DNA of 64,000 nucleotides from Alcanivorax sp. DSM 26293 (GCF_900107995.1 NZ_FNUM01000001.1:62001-126000), one strand, 5' to 3'. Shown: positions 1 through 8,712, counted from the stretch's first letter. Numbers and translations: made by a program. The notes: generated by a model from the letters alone, not told the origin.

Positions 1-436
1 GGACCATGGGGAACTGGAAGGCGACGATACCGACGCCCACGTAGATACCCTGGCCCGTTTCGTGGATGCCCGCACCATCGCCTACGTGCAATGCCGGGAC
101 CGGGAAGACAGTCACTATTCCGGTCTGGCCGCCATGGAAAAGGAGCTGCAGGCACTGGCGCTGGCGCACAATCTGACCCTGGTTCCCCTGCCCCTGCCCA
201 CCCCGCAATTCAACCGGGAAGGCGAGCGGCTGCCGGCCACCTATGCCAACTTTCTTATCACCAACGAGAAGATCCTGCTGCCGGTTTATGGTTGTAACAC
301 GGATGAGGCCGCCATTGATGCCCTGCGAGCCGTGTGCGGCAACCGCACCGTGGCACCGGTAAATTGCCGGGTATTGATCGAACAACACGGCAGCCTGCAT
401 TGTGTAACCATGCAATTGCCCCGTGGCGCGGTCTGA
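1..436 (+). CDS. aguA: Agmatine deiminase, C-terminal part (5' end outside window)
   Basis: Hydrolyses agmatine to N-carbamoylputrescine and ammonia in the cytoplasm, the first step of the agmatine-to-putrescine route. The reading frame is open from base 2, giving about 144 residues that lack the N-terminal two thirds of the usual ~360-residue enzyme. The fragment begins with the family motif HGELEGDDTDAHVDTLARF, which carries active-site acidic and His residues. Near the C-terminus LHCVTMQ holds the catalytic Cys (codon at 401-403). The gene for the next enzyme of the pathway, aguB, starts 39 bp downstream, so the two are probably co-transcribed. The family is the porphyromonas-type peptidyl-arginine deiminase fold; the neighbour makes agmatine the likely substrate. 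Confidence 0.93.
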   Translation, partial: DHGELEGDDTDAHVDTLARFVDARTIAYVQCRDREDSHYSGLAAMEKELQALALAHNLTLVPLPLPTPQFNREGERLPATYANFLITNEKILLPVYGCNTDEAAIDALRAVCGNRTVAPVNCRVLIEQHGSLHCVTMQLPRGAV

Positions 437-475
437 AAAGGGTTGGAAGGGTTGAAAGAATTAAAGGAGACATTC

Positions 476-1369
476 ATGCGCGTGGCCGTGATCCAGCAGA
501 AAAACCAGTCTGATCTGCAAGCGAATCTGGAGCACTCCCTCTCTCTGATTCGTGAAGCGGCGGACCAGGGCGCCGAGCTGGTGCTCCTGCAGGAACTGCA
601 CCGCAGCCTGTATTTTTGCCAGACCGAGGACACCGCCGTTTTCGATCTGGCGGAAACCATCCCCGGCCCCAGCACCGATACCCTGGGCAAACTGGCCAGG
701 GAGCTGGGCATTGTCATTGTCGGCAGTCTGTTCGAAAAGCGGGCCGCCGGTCTTTACCACAACACCGCCGTGGTAATGGAAAAAGACGGCAGCCTGGCCG
801 GCATCTATCGCAAGATGCACATTCCCGATGATCCGGGCTTCTACGAAAAGTTCTACTTCACTCCGGGGGATGCAGACTTCAACGGGGGTCGCAGCGGCTT
901 CAGCCCCATTGAAACCAGTGTCGGCAAACTGGGCCTGCTGGTCTGCTGGGACCAATGGTACCCGGAAGCGGCGCGCCTGATGGCCCTGGCCGGCGCCGAC
1001 CTGTTGCTCTACCCCACCGCGATTGGTTGGGATCCCAGTGACGACGACGGGGAAAAACAGCGCCAGCTCAACGCCTGGATCACCATTCAGCGCGCCCACG
1101 GCATCGCCAACGGCCTGCCGGTACTGGTGGCCAACCGTACCGGTTTCGAGCAAAGCCCGGTGGATGACAGCGGTATCCAGTTCTGGGGTAACAGTTTCGT
1201 CTGCGGCCCCCAGGGAGAATTCCTGGCCCAGGCAGACAATGACAACGAACAGGTGCTACTGGCCGACGTGGACATGCAGCGCAGCGAGTCCGTGCGCCGC
1301 ATCTGGCCCTACCTGCGTGACCGGCGAGTGGATGCCTACGGCGACCTGACCAAGCGCTACCGGGATTGA
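476..1369 (+). CDS. aguB: N-carbamoylputrescine amidase
   Basis: A nitrilase-superfamily amidohydrolase that converts N-carbamoylputrescine to putrescine, CO2 and ammonia. It has 297 residues, the usual length. The Glu-Lys-Cys triad is visible as Glu40 (LLQELHRS), Lys113 (YRKMHIPDD) and Cys157 (LVCWDQWYPEAAR). The start at 476 was chosen because it follows the ribosome-binding site AAAGGAGA and gives the conserved MRVAVIQ N-terminus; an in-frame ATG at 443 would add 11 residues unlike the family. It lies immediately downstream of aguA, so the pair forms a complete agmatine-to-putrescine unit. Confidence 0.95.
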   Translation: MRVAVIQQKNQSDLQANLEHSLSLIREAADQGAELVLLQELHRSLYFCQTEDTAVFDLAETIPGPSTDTLGKLARELGIVIVGSLFEKRAAGLYHNTAVVMEKDGSLAGIYRKMHIPDDPGFYEKFYFTPGDADFNGGRSGFSPIETSVGKLGLLVCWDQWYPEAARLMALAGADLLLYPTAIGWDPSDDDGEKQRQLNAWITIQRAHGIANGLPVLVANRTGFEQSPVDDSGIQFWGNSFVCGPQGEFLAQADNDNEQVLLADVDMQRSESVRRIWPYLRDRRVDAYGDLTKRYRD

Positions 1370-1460
1370 CCTGCTCGACAACATTACAGAAAGCCCCTTG
1401 AGGGCAACGTTGCCGGAAAGTACCTTGCCCGTTTTCCCGCGATCTCAGATGGAGCCCACA

Positions 1461-1787
1461 ATGACACGCCTATCCATGCTTCTTGCCGCCACCTTGCTCG
1501 CCGGCTGCGCGGCCCCTTCCGCCATGGTAGTCAGCGATGGCAACCAATCCGAAGGTACCGTGGTCCTGTCCTATGACTACAGCCTGATGCAGAGCCCCAA
1601 AGTGGATTGGCAAGAGGGGCTGCAGAAAGCCAGCGCTCAGTGCCTGAGCTGGGGTTATAACGGCGCCCTGCCCTCCGACAAACCCAGCAAATCCTGCAAG
1701 ACAGAAACCCAGGACGGCGACTGCATCGCCTGGACCCTGAGCACGACCTTCCAGTGCACGGCCAAGGCGCAGCAACCCCAGCAATAG
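1461..1787 (+). CDS. YecR-like lipoprotein
   Basis: A small lipoprotein of 108 residues. A type II signal peptide ends in the lipobox LLAGC with the lipidated Cys at residue 16. The mature part has a beta-rich pattern with four further Cys and the phrase VDWQEGLQKASAQCLSWGY, which resembles the YecR-like lipoprotein family (named after an E. coli flagellar-regulon gene of unknown function). The start at 1461 follows GGAG at 1451-1454 and places the signal peptide at the N-terminus; the frame opens further upstream at 1398 without a good ribosome-binding site. No flagellar gene is nearby, so no role is proposed beyond a probable outer-membrane lipoprotein. Confidence 0.75.
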   Translation: MTRLSMLLAATLLAGCAAPSAMVVSDGNQSEGTVVLSYDYSLMQSPKVDWQEGLQKASAQCLSWGYNGALPSDKPSKSCKTETQDGDCIAWTLSTTFQCTAKAQQPQQ

Positions 1788-1812
1788 ACCACATCCGCCG
1801 GTCGGCCGGTAT

Positions 1813-2565
1813 TTATCCGCTTGCTGTGACCGCCGGGTAACCCCGAGCCATATCCGTGTAGGTCAGGCTGGCCGAGACCGCCTCTGCCATGGGGATCACC
1901 CGGTGACCCAGCCGCAATGACAGATCATCCGGGTGAATGCCCAACCGCAGAGGCTGCCCGGTGTGGCAGCCTCTGCGCCAGTTGACGTGATTAACGCCCC
2001 GTAAAAACCACTCTCTCAGCGGCGTATCCGCCTCGAACCCTGCCAGGGGGAGAGAGTGCATCCGTTGTGCTCTGGCATCAAAGACGCCCGTCAGTGTCTC
2101 GAACAGGCGAAAAGGCATATCCGCCAGCTGGGTGCGACTGATTGCTCCCATGGCCCAGGCCGGCGGCACGTACAGCTCGCAGGGTTGCAGCCCCTGGTCC
2201 AGAAACCATTGGTGGCAATTGCGTATCAAGGCGTCGATACCACTGGCCGACAGGGAGAGGTGCTCCGCCACACGCCGTGACAGCAGCAGACTATGCACGC
2301 GGTGATACAGACTGATCGGGGGGTCACAGCGATGCAACCAGCCATGGCCGGCCAGCGGGTAGCCCTGCTGCTGGAGCTGGTGCAGCCAGTCCAGATCCGC
2401 CGTTTGCCAATTCCGCCCCGGTACCACCAGCAAGGTCACCGCCTGGGGGGGCTGCGGTAGCAGCGCCAGAATCCGACTGACCTGCTCGCGAGTTTCCGGC
2501 ATCACATCGTGGATGGAAACCAGTGCCCGAGGTGCGACTAACGACTCAGAGGGCGCTGCGGGCAT
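1813..2565 (-). CDS. DUF2334 / polysaccharide deacetylase-like protein
   Basis: A predicted deacetylase of 250 residues in the NodB-homology superfamily. The N-terminal motif VSIHDVMPE (His19, Asp20) and HGWLHRCD (His74, His78) correspond to the metal-binding and catalytic regions of DUF2334 proteins. No signal peptide is seen, so the enzyme is probably cytoplasmic. Its 5' end overlaps the 3' end of the upstream glycosyltransferase by 20 bp on the same strand, suggesting translational coupling and a shared product such as a de-N-acetylated glycan or glycolipid. The substrate cannot be read from the sequence. Confidence 0.75.
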   Translation of the reverse strand: MPAAPSESLVAPRALVSIHDVMPETREQVSRILALLPQPPQAVTLLVVPGRNWQTADLDWLHQLQQQGYPLAGHGWLHRCDPPISLYHRVHSLLLSRRVAEHLSLSASGIDALIRNCHQWFLDQGLQPCELYVPPAWAMGAISRTQLADMPFRLFETLTGVFDARAQRMHSLPLAGFEADTPLREWFLRGVNHVNWRRGCHTGQPLRLGIHPDDLSLRLGHRVIPMAEAVSASLTYTDMARGYPAVTASG

Positions 2566-3724
2566 AGTTACTGCTCAGGCGACGCAACAGCGCCAGGGTC
2601 GGGGAAGGCAGTGAACGGTTGGCTGCCGGCACCATCTGGGCACACTGCCCCAGCACGGCGGCCCAATGCTCAATGGCATCCCGATTCATGGTCAGCGCTG
2701 CCTGCCTGGCCTGCTTCGCCTTCAGGTCGCGGACCACCGGGCTCAATGACTGCAAGCGATCCAGGGTCTGCTTCAGGCTTTCCCGGGGTTCCATGATCCA
2801 CAGTCCTGACGCCAGGGCCGGCCATTCATTGATGCCGCAGGCCGGTGTGGTGATTACCAGCCGCTCACGAGCCATGGCTTCCAGAGCCACGGTGCCGAAG
2901 GCTTCCACCGAAGAAGGCAGCACCAGCACCTGGCAGCGATCGAGAATTTCCACCACCTGCTGTCGGCGACACCAGCCATGGAAGGTCAGGTTGGCGGATG
3001 CCTTGCAGGCCTGCTCCACCTTGTTGCGAAGCGGCCCGTCGCCGGCTATCTCGAACTGCAGATCCGGTCGCGAAGCCGCCAGGGCCAGGAAGGATTCGAT
3101 ATTCTTTTCCGCCGCCAGCCGCCCCACATAGCAAACCCGCCTGACGCTGTCATGCAGCCGCGTGACCGGCGTATTAACAAACTCCCGGGCCAGCGGCGTG
3201 CCCACCAACTGCGGGTTACGGGCGCCGGCGGCACGGGCCTGGGCGATCATGGATTCACAGATAGTGGCAGCGGTATCACTGCCCCGGAACAGGGTGCGGT
3301 TGACCCAGTTAAGCAGTCCACCGGCCAGCCTTGCCAGGCGGCGTCCCCAGTACAGCTCCACCAGGCGGTTGTAGTCCGTCTGGAATGTCACGCAGACCGG
3401 GATACCCCACTTGCGGGCGATCCAGTACCCGATCATGGAAAAAATACCGGGGCCGGGAATGACGATAACGTGGGGTTTCATTTCCCAGACCAGGGCGCTG
3501 AGTTCACGGACCTTGGGGAAGAAAAGTCGCTGGGTGGGGTCACCGGGGATCGGCATGGACGCACCCTGACAGGGATGCGGTTCCTCCATGCAGGGCTGCA
3601 CCAGTTCCACCTGGGCCACATGGTCCTTGAGATGCGAGACCAGATCCTGGAAGTAGGCGCCGACGCCATTCCGACCCTTGATCGCATCCACCACAAACAG
3701 TATGCGTAGCTCTTTGGTATCCAT
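2546..3724 (-). CDS. Glycosyltransferase, GT4-like family
   Basis: A 392-residue retaining glycosyltransferase of the GT-B fold. The N-terminal Rossmann half starts with RILFVVDAIKGRNGVGAYF, containing the glycine-rich acceptor-side loop. The C-terminal donor-side half contains VCYVGRLAAEKNIESF and the EX7E region VEAFGTVALEAMARERLV. No membrane segment is evident. It overlaps the downstream deacetylase-like gene by 20 bp. The pair resembles enzymes that transfer and then modify a sugar on a lipid or surface glycan. Neighbouring genes include a sulfotransferase-like protein, a glycerophosphodiesterase and a phospholipase, but a common pathway is only a guess. Confidence 0.88.
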   Translation of the reverse strand: MDTKELRILFVVDAIKGRNGVGAYFQDLVSHLKDHVAQVELVQPCMEEPHPCQGASMPIPGDPTQRLFFPKVRELSALVWEMKPHVIVIPGPGIFSMIGYWIARKWGIPVCVTFQTDYNRLVELYWGRRLARLAGGLLNWVNRTLFRGSDTAATICESMIAQARAAGARNPQLVGTPLAREFVNTPVTRLHDSVRRVCYVGRLAAEKNIESFLALAASRPDLQFEIAGDGPLRNKVEQACKASANLTFHGWCRRQQVVEILDRCQVLVLPSSVEAFGTVALEAMARERLVITTPACGINEWPALASGLWIMEPRESLKQTLDRLQSLSPVVRDLKAKQARQAALTMNRDAIEHWAAVLGQCAQMVPAANRSLPSPTLALLRRLSSNYARSAL

Positions 3725-3826
3725 GGGCGCCAGTATCAGCGCCCCTCATGTCGATAATGTGACAGCATTGCCGCACCATGACGGTGAAATTGCGACAAGA
3801 TGTAACGAACCCAGAACGCGCCGCAT

Positions 3827-3847
3827 GAGCGTCGCTGGCGGCGCGAT
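3827..3847. repeat. Solo outer arm of the TAGGAGC repeat family
   Basis: These 21 bases are identical to bases 4-24 of the left arm of element D (24195-24218), but no inverted partner lies close by. It looks like a remnant of a second element, next to the complete element A. Confidence 0.6.
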
Positions 3848-3872
3848 TCCGTAACATCTGCAACGCCGCTGT

Positions 3873-4036
3873 AGGAGCACCGCTTGAGGCGCGAACCCAA
3901 ACAGTTTCAAGTTGCGAGAAGCGAGTTCCGAAAACCAAAAAATCATTCGTGGGTTTCAGGTTTCGGTTTTCGGAACTCGCTTCTCGTGACTCGCAACAGG
4001 TATCGCAAGCAGATTCGCGCCTCAAGCGGCGCTCCT
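3873..4036. repeat. Nested inverted-repeat element A
   Basis: Outer arms at 3873-3895 and 4014-4036 are inverted and match at 22 of 23 positions. Inside them lie inner arms, 3911-3936 and 3965-3997, which pair except for a 7-base gap in the left one and contain the recurring words GAGAAGCGAG and CGAAAACC. The element lies 10 bp beyond the stop codon of the sulfotransferase-like gene. It belongs to the same family as elements B to I. Confidence 0.8.
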
Positions 4037-4046
4037 GGAACAGTTT

Positions 4047-5201
4047 TTAATCGATGTTGGGAAGTGGGTATTCGAAACGGTCATAGACCCAGCCGAAGAC
4101 ATCAGCGAGTTCATCGGGGCTAACACCCAGTTCGTCCGGGTTGTAGTGATGGCCGCTGCGGTACTGTTTTGCCTGGCGGTCTTGTGCTTCCAACCGCTGC
4201 AGGAAAACCGCTCCAGGCTGCCAACCAAACCGCCGGTAGAACGCCTGCACCGTCGCCGCCGAGGCCGATGCCAATTGCTCCATCACCGAAAGCGCCTGAC
4301 GTTCCCGCGGCAGGCTTTCCAGCACCTCAAGCACATGGCGGTAGTAATAATCGAGCATGGCCATAAAGCCCTGCCGCCAATAACCGGTTGTGTCACGGCC
4401 ATCAAACAGGCGGGCGCCGATCAAAATGGAATTGATCTGGGATGGCACCGCCGCGCTGGGATTACGAATACAGCCGATAAAGCGGGCATCCGGGAAGGCC
4501 TCTGCCAGAGTCGCCATCCAGGGCGTAAAGGACGGATTCTTGGAGAGCAGTTGCTTGTGGCTGCCGTGGAAATAGAGATGCCGCTGCACAAAGCGCCGGT
4601 AGGCCGCGATCAGCCTCTGCTTTTCCTTGTCGGTGCCATCCCGGTCCAGATAGGTGAGACGCCACAGGGCTGGCACCGGCACGGCGAGTACCAGCAGGAA
4701 GCAGCCCCACACGGGAATCAATGCCAGGTAATCTTCCTCCGGGTCCAGCAGCCCGGTCTTGTGGACCCCGTCCAGACCGCCGAGCAGGCGCCGCTCTATC
4801 CATAGCAACACCCGCCCCGCGGGTCGGCCGATCATGTCATCAAGGCGCGCAACAGCGGTCCAGAAATACCGCTGGCTAATCGACGGGGCGAACAGCAGTT
4901 CCCACAGGGCCGTGGTGGTAAACCGCTCATCCCTGGCCAGCAGACGGTGCAGAAAGGTGGTACCACTGCGCGGCACCCCGACCACAAAGAGAGGCTCACG
5001 AACCTGAACCCGCTGAAAATCAGGGAACAACAGATAATCCAGCAGCAGCCCCAAACCATTGATGGCCTGCACCAGCAGAAACACAGGCCAGAACAACGCC
5101 ATCACCAGCCATCGTTGCAGCGAAAACCGCCCTGCCCGGCCATCGTAGACCGGCAACCAGCTCATCAGAAAAAACTGCAGATAGCGTTTCAGTACTGCCA
5201 A
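4047..5201 (-). CDS. Sulfotransferase family protein
   Basis: A 384-residue protein with the PAPS-dependent sulfotransferase fold. The 5'-phosphosulfate-binding loop is seen as VVGVPRSGTTFLHRLL (residues about 73-88) and the 3'-phosphate-binding region as GCIRNPSAAVPSQI. A hydrophobic stretch at residues about 31-60 may anchor the protein to the membrane. Such long bacterial members are generally uncharacterised, and the acceptor is unknown. The gene stands alone between a repeat element downstream and a divergent glycerophosphodiesterase gene upstream. Confidence 0.82.
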   Translation of the reverse strand: MAVLKRYLQFFLMSWLPVYDGRAGRFSLQRWLVMALFWPVFLLVQAINGLGLLLDYLLFPDFQRVQVREPLFVVGVPRSGTTFLHRLLARDERFTTTALWELLFAPSISQRYFWTAVARLDDMIGRPAGRVLLWIERRLLGGLDGVHKTGLLDPEEDYLALIPVWGCFLLVLAVPVPALWRLTYLDRDGTDKEKQRLIAAYRRFVQRHLYFHGSHKQLLSKNPSFTPWMATLAEAFPDARFIGCIRNPSAAVPSQINSILIGARLFDGRDTTGYWRQGFMAMLDYYYRHVLEVLESLPRERQALSVMEQLASASAATVQAFYRRFGWQPGAVFLQRLEAQDRQAKQYRSGHHYNPDELGVSPDELADVFGWVYDRFEYPLPNID

Positions 5202-5324
5202 ACCGTTCTCCCGGCTATTCCCATGCAGCGTGCACGCTACGCCCCGCCCATGTCATAAAAATGACAATTTTGCCTCTTGTGTCCAGGTCACAGCACTGTC
5301 ATCTTTCTCGAAAACAATGGCGGC

Positions 5325-6128
5325 ATGACTATCGCAATGACAGCACCCAGCACAGCGCCTCGTCACCCGACACTGGTCGGCCACCGGGGCGCCCGAGGCG
5401 AAGCCCCGGAAAATACCCTGGCCAGTTTTCAGGTGGCACTGGAGGCCGGTGTCACGGAAATGGAACTGGATGTCAGGCTATCCGCCGACGGCCATCTGAT
5501 CGTGTTGCACGATAGCGACGTCACACGCACCACCGGCATGCGTGGCAATGTGCGCCAATATACCCGCTCCCAATTGGGCACCATGGATGCTCGCCGCAAT
5601 ACCCCCGGCTGGCATAGCCCCACGGGCATCCCGTCCCTGCAGGAAGTGGTGGAGCTGTGCGGCCCGGCCATGCGCTTCCAGTTCGAAGTGAAGGGAGCGG
5701 ATCGGGTGGTGCTGCATCAGCTGGCGCATCACCTCACGCATATGATCCATGAACAGCACCTGCAATCCCGGGTGGTGGTGACCTCCAGTCATACCGGTTT
5801 CCTGCGCATGATCGGTACCATGGCGCCGGATGTGGAACGGGGTTATGTGTGCCAGTACCGCTACCTGCAACCCACCCGCCGGGCCCATGGCCTGGGCTGC
5901 AGCTGGCTGATGCCTCATTACTCGCTGGTGACCCCGGCGTTAATGCGCCGGGCCCGCAAACGTGGCCTGAAAGTGTCGGTGTGGACGGTGAATGACCTCA
6001 CCGAAGCGGATCGGCTGGCCCAACTGCAGGTGGATGGCATTATCACGGACTACCCCACCAGTTTTGTCAGCCACTTCCGACGCAGCCCTCGCTACTCGTC
6101 CTCGGAAACGGCTGCTGTGAGCGGCTGA
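5325..6128 (+). CDS. Glycerophosphodiester phosphodiesterase
   Basis: Hydrolyses glycerophosphodiesters to glycerol-3-phosphate and an alcohol. The TIM-barrel family signature is present: GHRGARGEAPENTLASF near the N-terminus, then ELDVRLSADG and VLHDSDVTRTTG, providing the metal-binding Glu, Asp and catalytic His residues. About 267 residues without a signal peptide, so a cytoplasmic UgpQ-like enzyme is likely. The start at 5325 is preferred to a TTG at 5277; ATG 5337 is also possible. Its 3' end overlaps the convergent patatin gene by 37 bp, so the transcripts are antisense at their ends. Both enzymes act in phospholipid turnover. Confidence 0.9.
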   Translation: MTIAMTAPSTAPRHPTLVGHRGARGEAPENTLASFQVALEAGVTEMELDVRLSADGHLIVLHDSDVTRTTGMRGNVRQYTRSQLGTMDARRNTPGWHSPTGIPSLQEVVELCGPAMRFQFEVKGADRVVLHQLAHHLTHMIHEQHLQSRVVVTSSHTGFLRMIGTMAPDVERGYVCQYRYLQPTRRAHGLGCSWLMPHYSLVTPALMRRARKRGLKVSVWTVNDLTEADRLAQLQVDGIITDYPTSFVSHFRRSPRYSSSETAAVSG

Positions 6129-7267
6129 TCGGCGAAGAACGCCAGGATTTCTTCCTTGCGGGCCATGGCATCCTTGCGACCCATCTCAATCAGCGTGCGG
6201 GTGAAACCCGGCTCGAACAACAGGTAGCTCATGGCACTGGCCCCCGGCGACCGCGTGGCACCCGACCCCCGCAGGAAAAAACGCAGGGCCCGCGGCAATT
6301 CGCGGATATGTTCGGCGGCAATTTCATCAATGGGGCGGGACGGGTAGATCTTCAGCACATCCACCTGCCGCAACTGGATGCCATGCTTGCGCCGGGCGCG
6401 CTCACTCATGGCAGAGAGGGTCCGGTTGATCCGCTCCAGCCGCTCCACATCCCCCTCCAGGGTGTCCACAAACACACTGTTGAGCACATGGCCCAGCACC
6501 TGGGCCATGGACGGGTAGCCGCTTAACTGGCGCTGATGGCCGGCGCTCATGTTGCCGGACACACCAATGACCAGTAACCGGGAAGCGCCAAGATGCAACG
6601 CCGGACTCAAAGGCGCCAGTTGCCGCAGCGCGCCGTCGCCATAATAGGCGCCATCCACCTTGCTGGCAGGAAACAGGATGGGAATGGCCGCCGACCCCAG
6701 CAGATGTTGCACCCCGATTTCCGAGCGCTTGCCCTTGCGGCGTGCCCGCACCCACTCCGGCAGCGCGCTGTCGCCCTGGAAAAAGCTCACCGACTCACCA
6801 CTGGCATAGCCGGAAGCGGTGATTGCCAAGGCGCGCAAATGGCCCTGATCCAGGTTGTCGCGAATACGACGAAAATTGATCACCAGGGTAAGCAGGCGTT
6901 GCAGCGGCATGTTATCCAGTAGCGCGCTGCGTTCCGGCGTCTTGCCGGTGGTGACACCGGAAAACAGCCAGCGAACAATCGCTTTCAGCAACGCGTAGGT
7001 ATCGGTGCGGTAAACCTGCTCGGCGGTAATATTGGACCAGACCCGTTCCAGCCCCCGAATGGCCGAGCGAAAATTACCGGCATTGGCAGCCAGGGATGCC
7101 GCGTTGATTGCGCCCGCAGAGGTACCGCAGATAATCGGAAACGGATTGGGCTCCCCACGGGGTAATAACTCGGCTATGGCAGCCAGTACACCGACCTGAT
7201 AAGCGCCGCGAGCGCCGCCACCGGACAAGATCAACCCGCGAACCGGGTCCTGTTTCTGCATTTCCAC
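6092..7267 (-). CDS. Patatin-like phospholipase
   Basis: A 391-residue Ser-Asp dyad lipid acyl hydrolase. The oxyanion loop is GGGARG (residues 16-21), the nucleophile elbow is GTSAG with Ser50, and the catalytic Asp lies in the YYGDGALRQ motif. No signal peptide is present, suggesting cytoplasmic or membrane-peripheral action on phospholipids or storage lipids. The C-terminal part carries the extended region common in bacterial patatins of this size. It is convergent with, and overlaps, the glycerophosphodiesterase gene. The upstream region to 7383 is divergent toward the GNAT-C39 gene. Confidence 0.9.
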   Translation of the reverse strand: MEMQKQDPVRGLILSGGGARGAYQVGVLAAIAELLPRGEPNPFPIICGTSAGAINAASLAANAGNFRSAIRGLERVWSNITAEQVYRTDTYALLKAIVRWLFSGVTTGKTPERSALLDNMPLQRLLTLVINFRRIRDNLDQGHLRALAITASGYASGESVSFFQGDSALPEWVRARRKGKRSEIGVQHLLGSAAIPILFPASKVDGAYYGDGALRQLAPLSPALHLGASRLLVIGVSGNMSAGHQRQLSGYPSMAQVLGHVLNSVFVDTLEGDVERLERINRTLSAMSERARRKHGIQLRQVDVLKIYPSRPIDEIAAEHIRELPRALRFFLRGSGATRSPGASAMSYLLFEPGFTRTLIEMGRKDAMARKEEILAFFADQPLTAAVSEDE

Positions 7268-7382
7268 CCTCCAAATTTACACCAGTATGCCGTGACTGAC
7301 ATTCTGTCACCACAGCCGCAATACCACTGGCGATCTGCCGCTTGCCTGCCGTATGCTGGGGTATCTTCTGGAACCCGCGTTT

Positions 7383-8498
7383 ATGTACCGCTTTCAGCTC
7401 CGACCCGCCACCTCCGATGACCTGGACGCGCTCACCGCCCTGGAACAGCGCTGCTTTTCATCGGACCGTCTTTCCCGACGCAGCTTTCGCAAATGGCTGA
7501 AGCGCCAGCACAGTGGCCTGATCGTCGCCGTTGATGATGACGATGCCCTGGCCGGCTATACCCTGGTGCTGTTGCAACCGGGCACCCGCCTGGCACGCCT
7601 CTATTCCATTGCCGTAGACCCTCAGCAACGGGGTCGGAATCTGGGGGAAAAGCTTATGGAAGCCGCCGAAGAGTATGCGCTTCAGCAACGCCGTCCCTAC
7701 CTGCGTCTGGAAGTGCGCAAGGACAACCCGGCCGCTATTGCCCTTTATGAAAAGCGCGGTTACCGCCTGTTTGCGCAGACACCGGATTACTACGAAGACC
7801 ACCAGGACGCCCTGCGGTACCAGAAGCGCCTCCTTTTCCTGCCGGACAACGCGGAACGGCTGCATCTGCCCTGGGTTCAGCAGACCACACCGTTCACCTG
7901 TGGTCCGGCCTGCCTGATGATGGCCCTGGCCGCGCTCAAGCAGCAACCGCCCAGCACCACCGAAGAGTTGCTGCTGTGGCGGGAGGCCACCACCATTTTC
8001 ATGACGGCTGGTCACGGCGGCTGCCACCCCATGGGGCTGGCACTTGCCGCTCGCCAACGGGGCCTGGAAGCCCGCGTCTGGTGCAACCAGACCGGCCCCT
8101 TGTTTGTCGACTCGGTACGGGACACGGAAAAGAAAGCCGTGATCACCACCCTGCACAACTATTTCGTGGAAACCTGCAAGGCACAATCCCTGCCGGTCTG
8201 TTACGAGGATTTCAGCGCTGCGGATCTGGACGATGCCATCGCTGCTGGCAGCATCGTGCTGGTTCTGATCAGCACCTGGCGCCTGGACGGGCGCAAGGCT
8301 CCTCACTGGGTGGCTATCAGTGGCAGCGATGAAGAATGCTTCTACATCCACGATCCGGACCCGGGGGAAGACCAGGTTCCGCTGGACTGCCAACATGTGC
8401 CCATCACCCGGGAAAAGTTCGACCAGATGCGCAAGTACGGCCAGGCCAAGTTGCGCACGGCGGTGGTTCTGGGAGCCCCAGACAACACCTATCTGTAG
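7383..8498 (+). CDS. GNAT acetyltransferase fused to C39-like peptidase domain
   Basis: A two-domain protein of 371 residues. Residues 1-150 form a RimI-like GNAT acetyltransferase, with the acetyl-CoA loop at about 78-90 (VDPQQRGRNLGEK) and the C-terminal ALYEKRGYRLF signature. Residues about 160-371 resemble C39 cysteine peptidases (DUF3335 type): the presumed nucleophile is Cys173 in TTPFTCGPACLMMAL, and a later His and Asp lie in PHWVAISG and YIHDPDPG. The fusion is known in gammaproteobacteria but its substrate is not established. ATG at 7383 gives the conserved GNAT start; the frame is open further up. The stop codon TAG is the first three bases of repeat element B. Confidence 0.85.
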   Translation: MYRFQLRPATSDDLDALTALEQRCFSSDRLSRRSFRKWLKRQHSGLIVAVDDDDALAGYTLVLLQPGTRLARLYSIAVDPQQRGRNLGEKLMEAAEEYALQQRRPYLRLEVRKDNPAAIALYEKRGYRLFAQTPDYYEDHQDALRYQKRLLFLPDNAERLHLPWVQQTTPFTCGPACLMMALAALKQQPPSTTEELLLWREATTIFMTAGHGGCHPMGLALAARQRGLEARVWCNQTGPLFVDSVRDTEKKAVITTLHNYFVETCKAQSLPVCYEDFSAADLDDAIAAGSIVLVLISTWRLDGRKAPHWVAISGSDEECFYIHDPDPGEDQVPLDCQHVPITREKFDQMRKYGQAKLRTAVVLGAPDNTYL

Positions 8499-8653
8499 GA
8501 GCGCCGCTAGCGGCGCGATAACCTCAATAGTGACGAGTCACGAGAAGCGAGTATCGAAAATCAAAACCTGAAATTTGCGAAAGCCAGGTTTTCGCTTCTC
8601 GCTACTCGTACCTCGCAACTGCTGTCTGTCGCCCCGCCAGCGACGTTCCTACG
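8496..8653. repeat. Nested inverted-repeat element B
   Basis: Left outer arm from 8496 (TAGGAGCGCCGCTAGCGGCG) and right outer arm ending near 8651-8653 are imperfectly inverted. Inner arms carry the family words CACGAGAAGCGAG and CGAAAATCAAAACC on the left and their complements on the right. The left arm begins with the TAG stop codon of the GNAT-C39 gene. A bidirectional terminator follows directly at 8668. Confidence 0.75.
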
Positions 8654-8667
8654 GATAGGCCAGACAC

Positions 8668-8696
8668 AAAAAAGCCCGCGCAAGGCGGGCTTTTTA
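8668..8696. terminator. Bidirectional intrinsic terminator
   Basis: A GCCCGC/GCGGGC stem is flanked by A6 on the left and T5 on the right, so it can work on both strands. It lies between the convergent GNAT-C39 gene and nqrM. Confidence 0.85.
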
Positions 8697-8712
8697 TTGG
8701 GCGGGCGTGGCA

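Larger units (their letters stand above)
3725..4046. other. Gene-free stretch filled mainly by repeats
   Basis: No gene is seen in these 322 bases. They hold a solo repeat arm (3827-3847) and the nested inverted-repeat element A (3873-4036), which ends 10 bp past the stop of the sulfotransferase-like gene. The promoter of the glycosyltransferase gene must also lie here, near 3725-3800, but no clear -35/-10 pair was identified. Confidence 0.6.
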
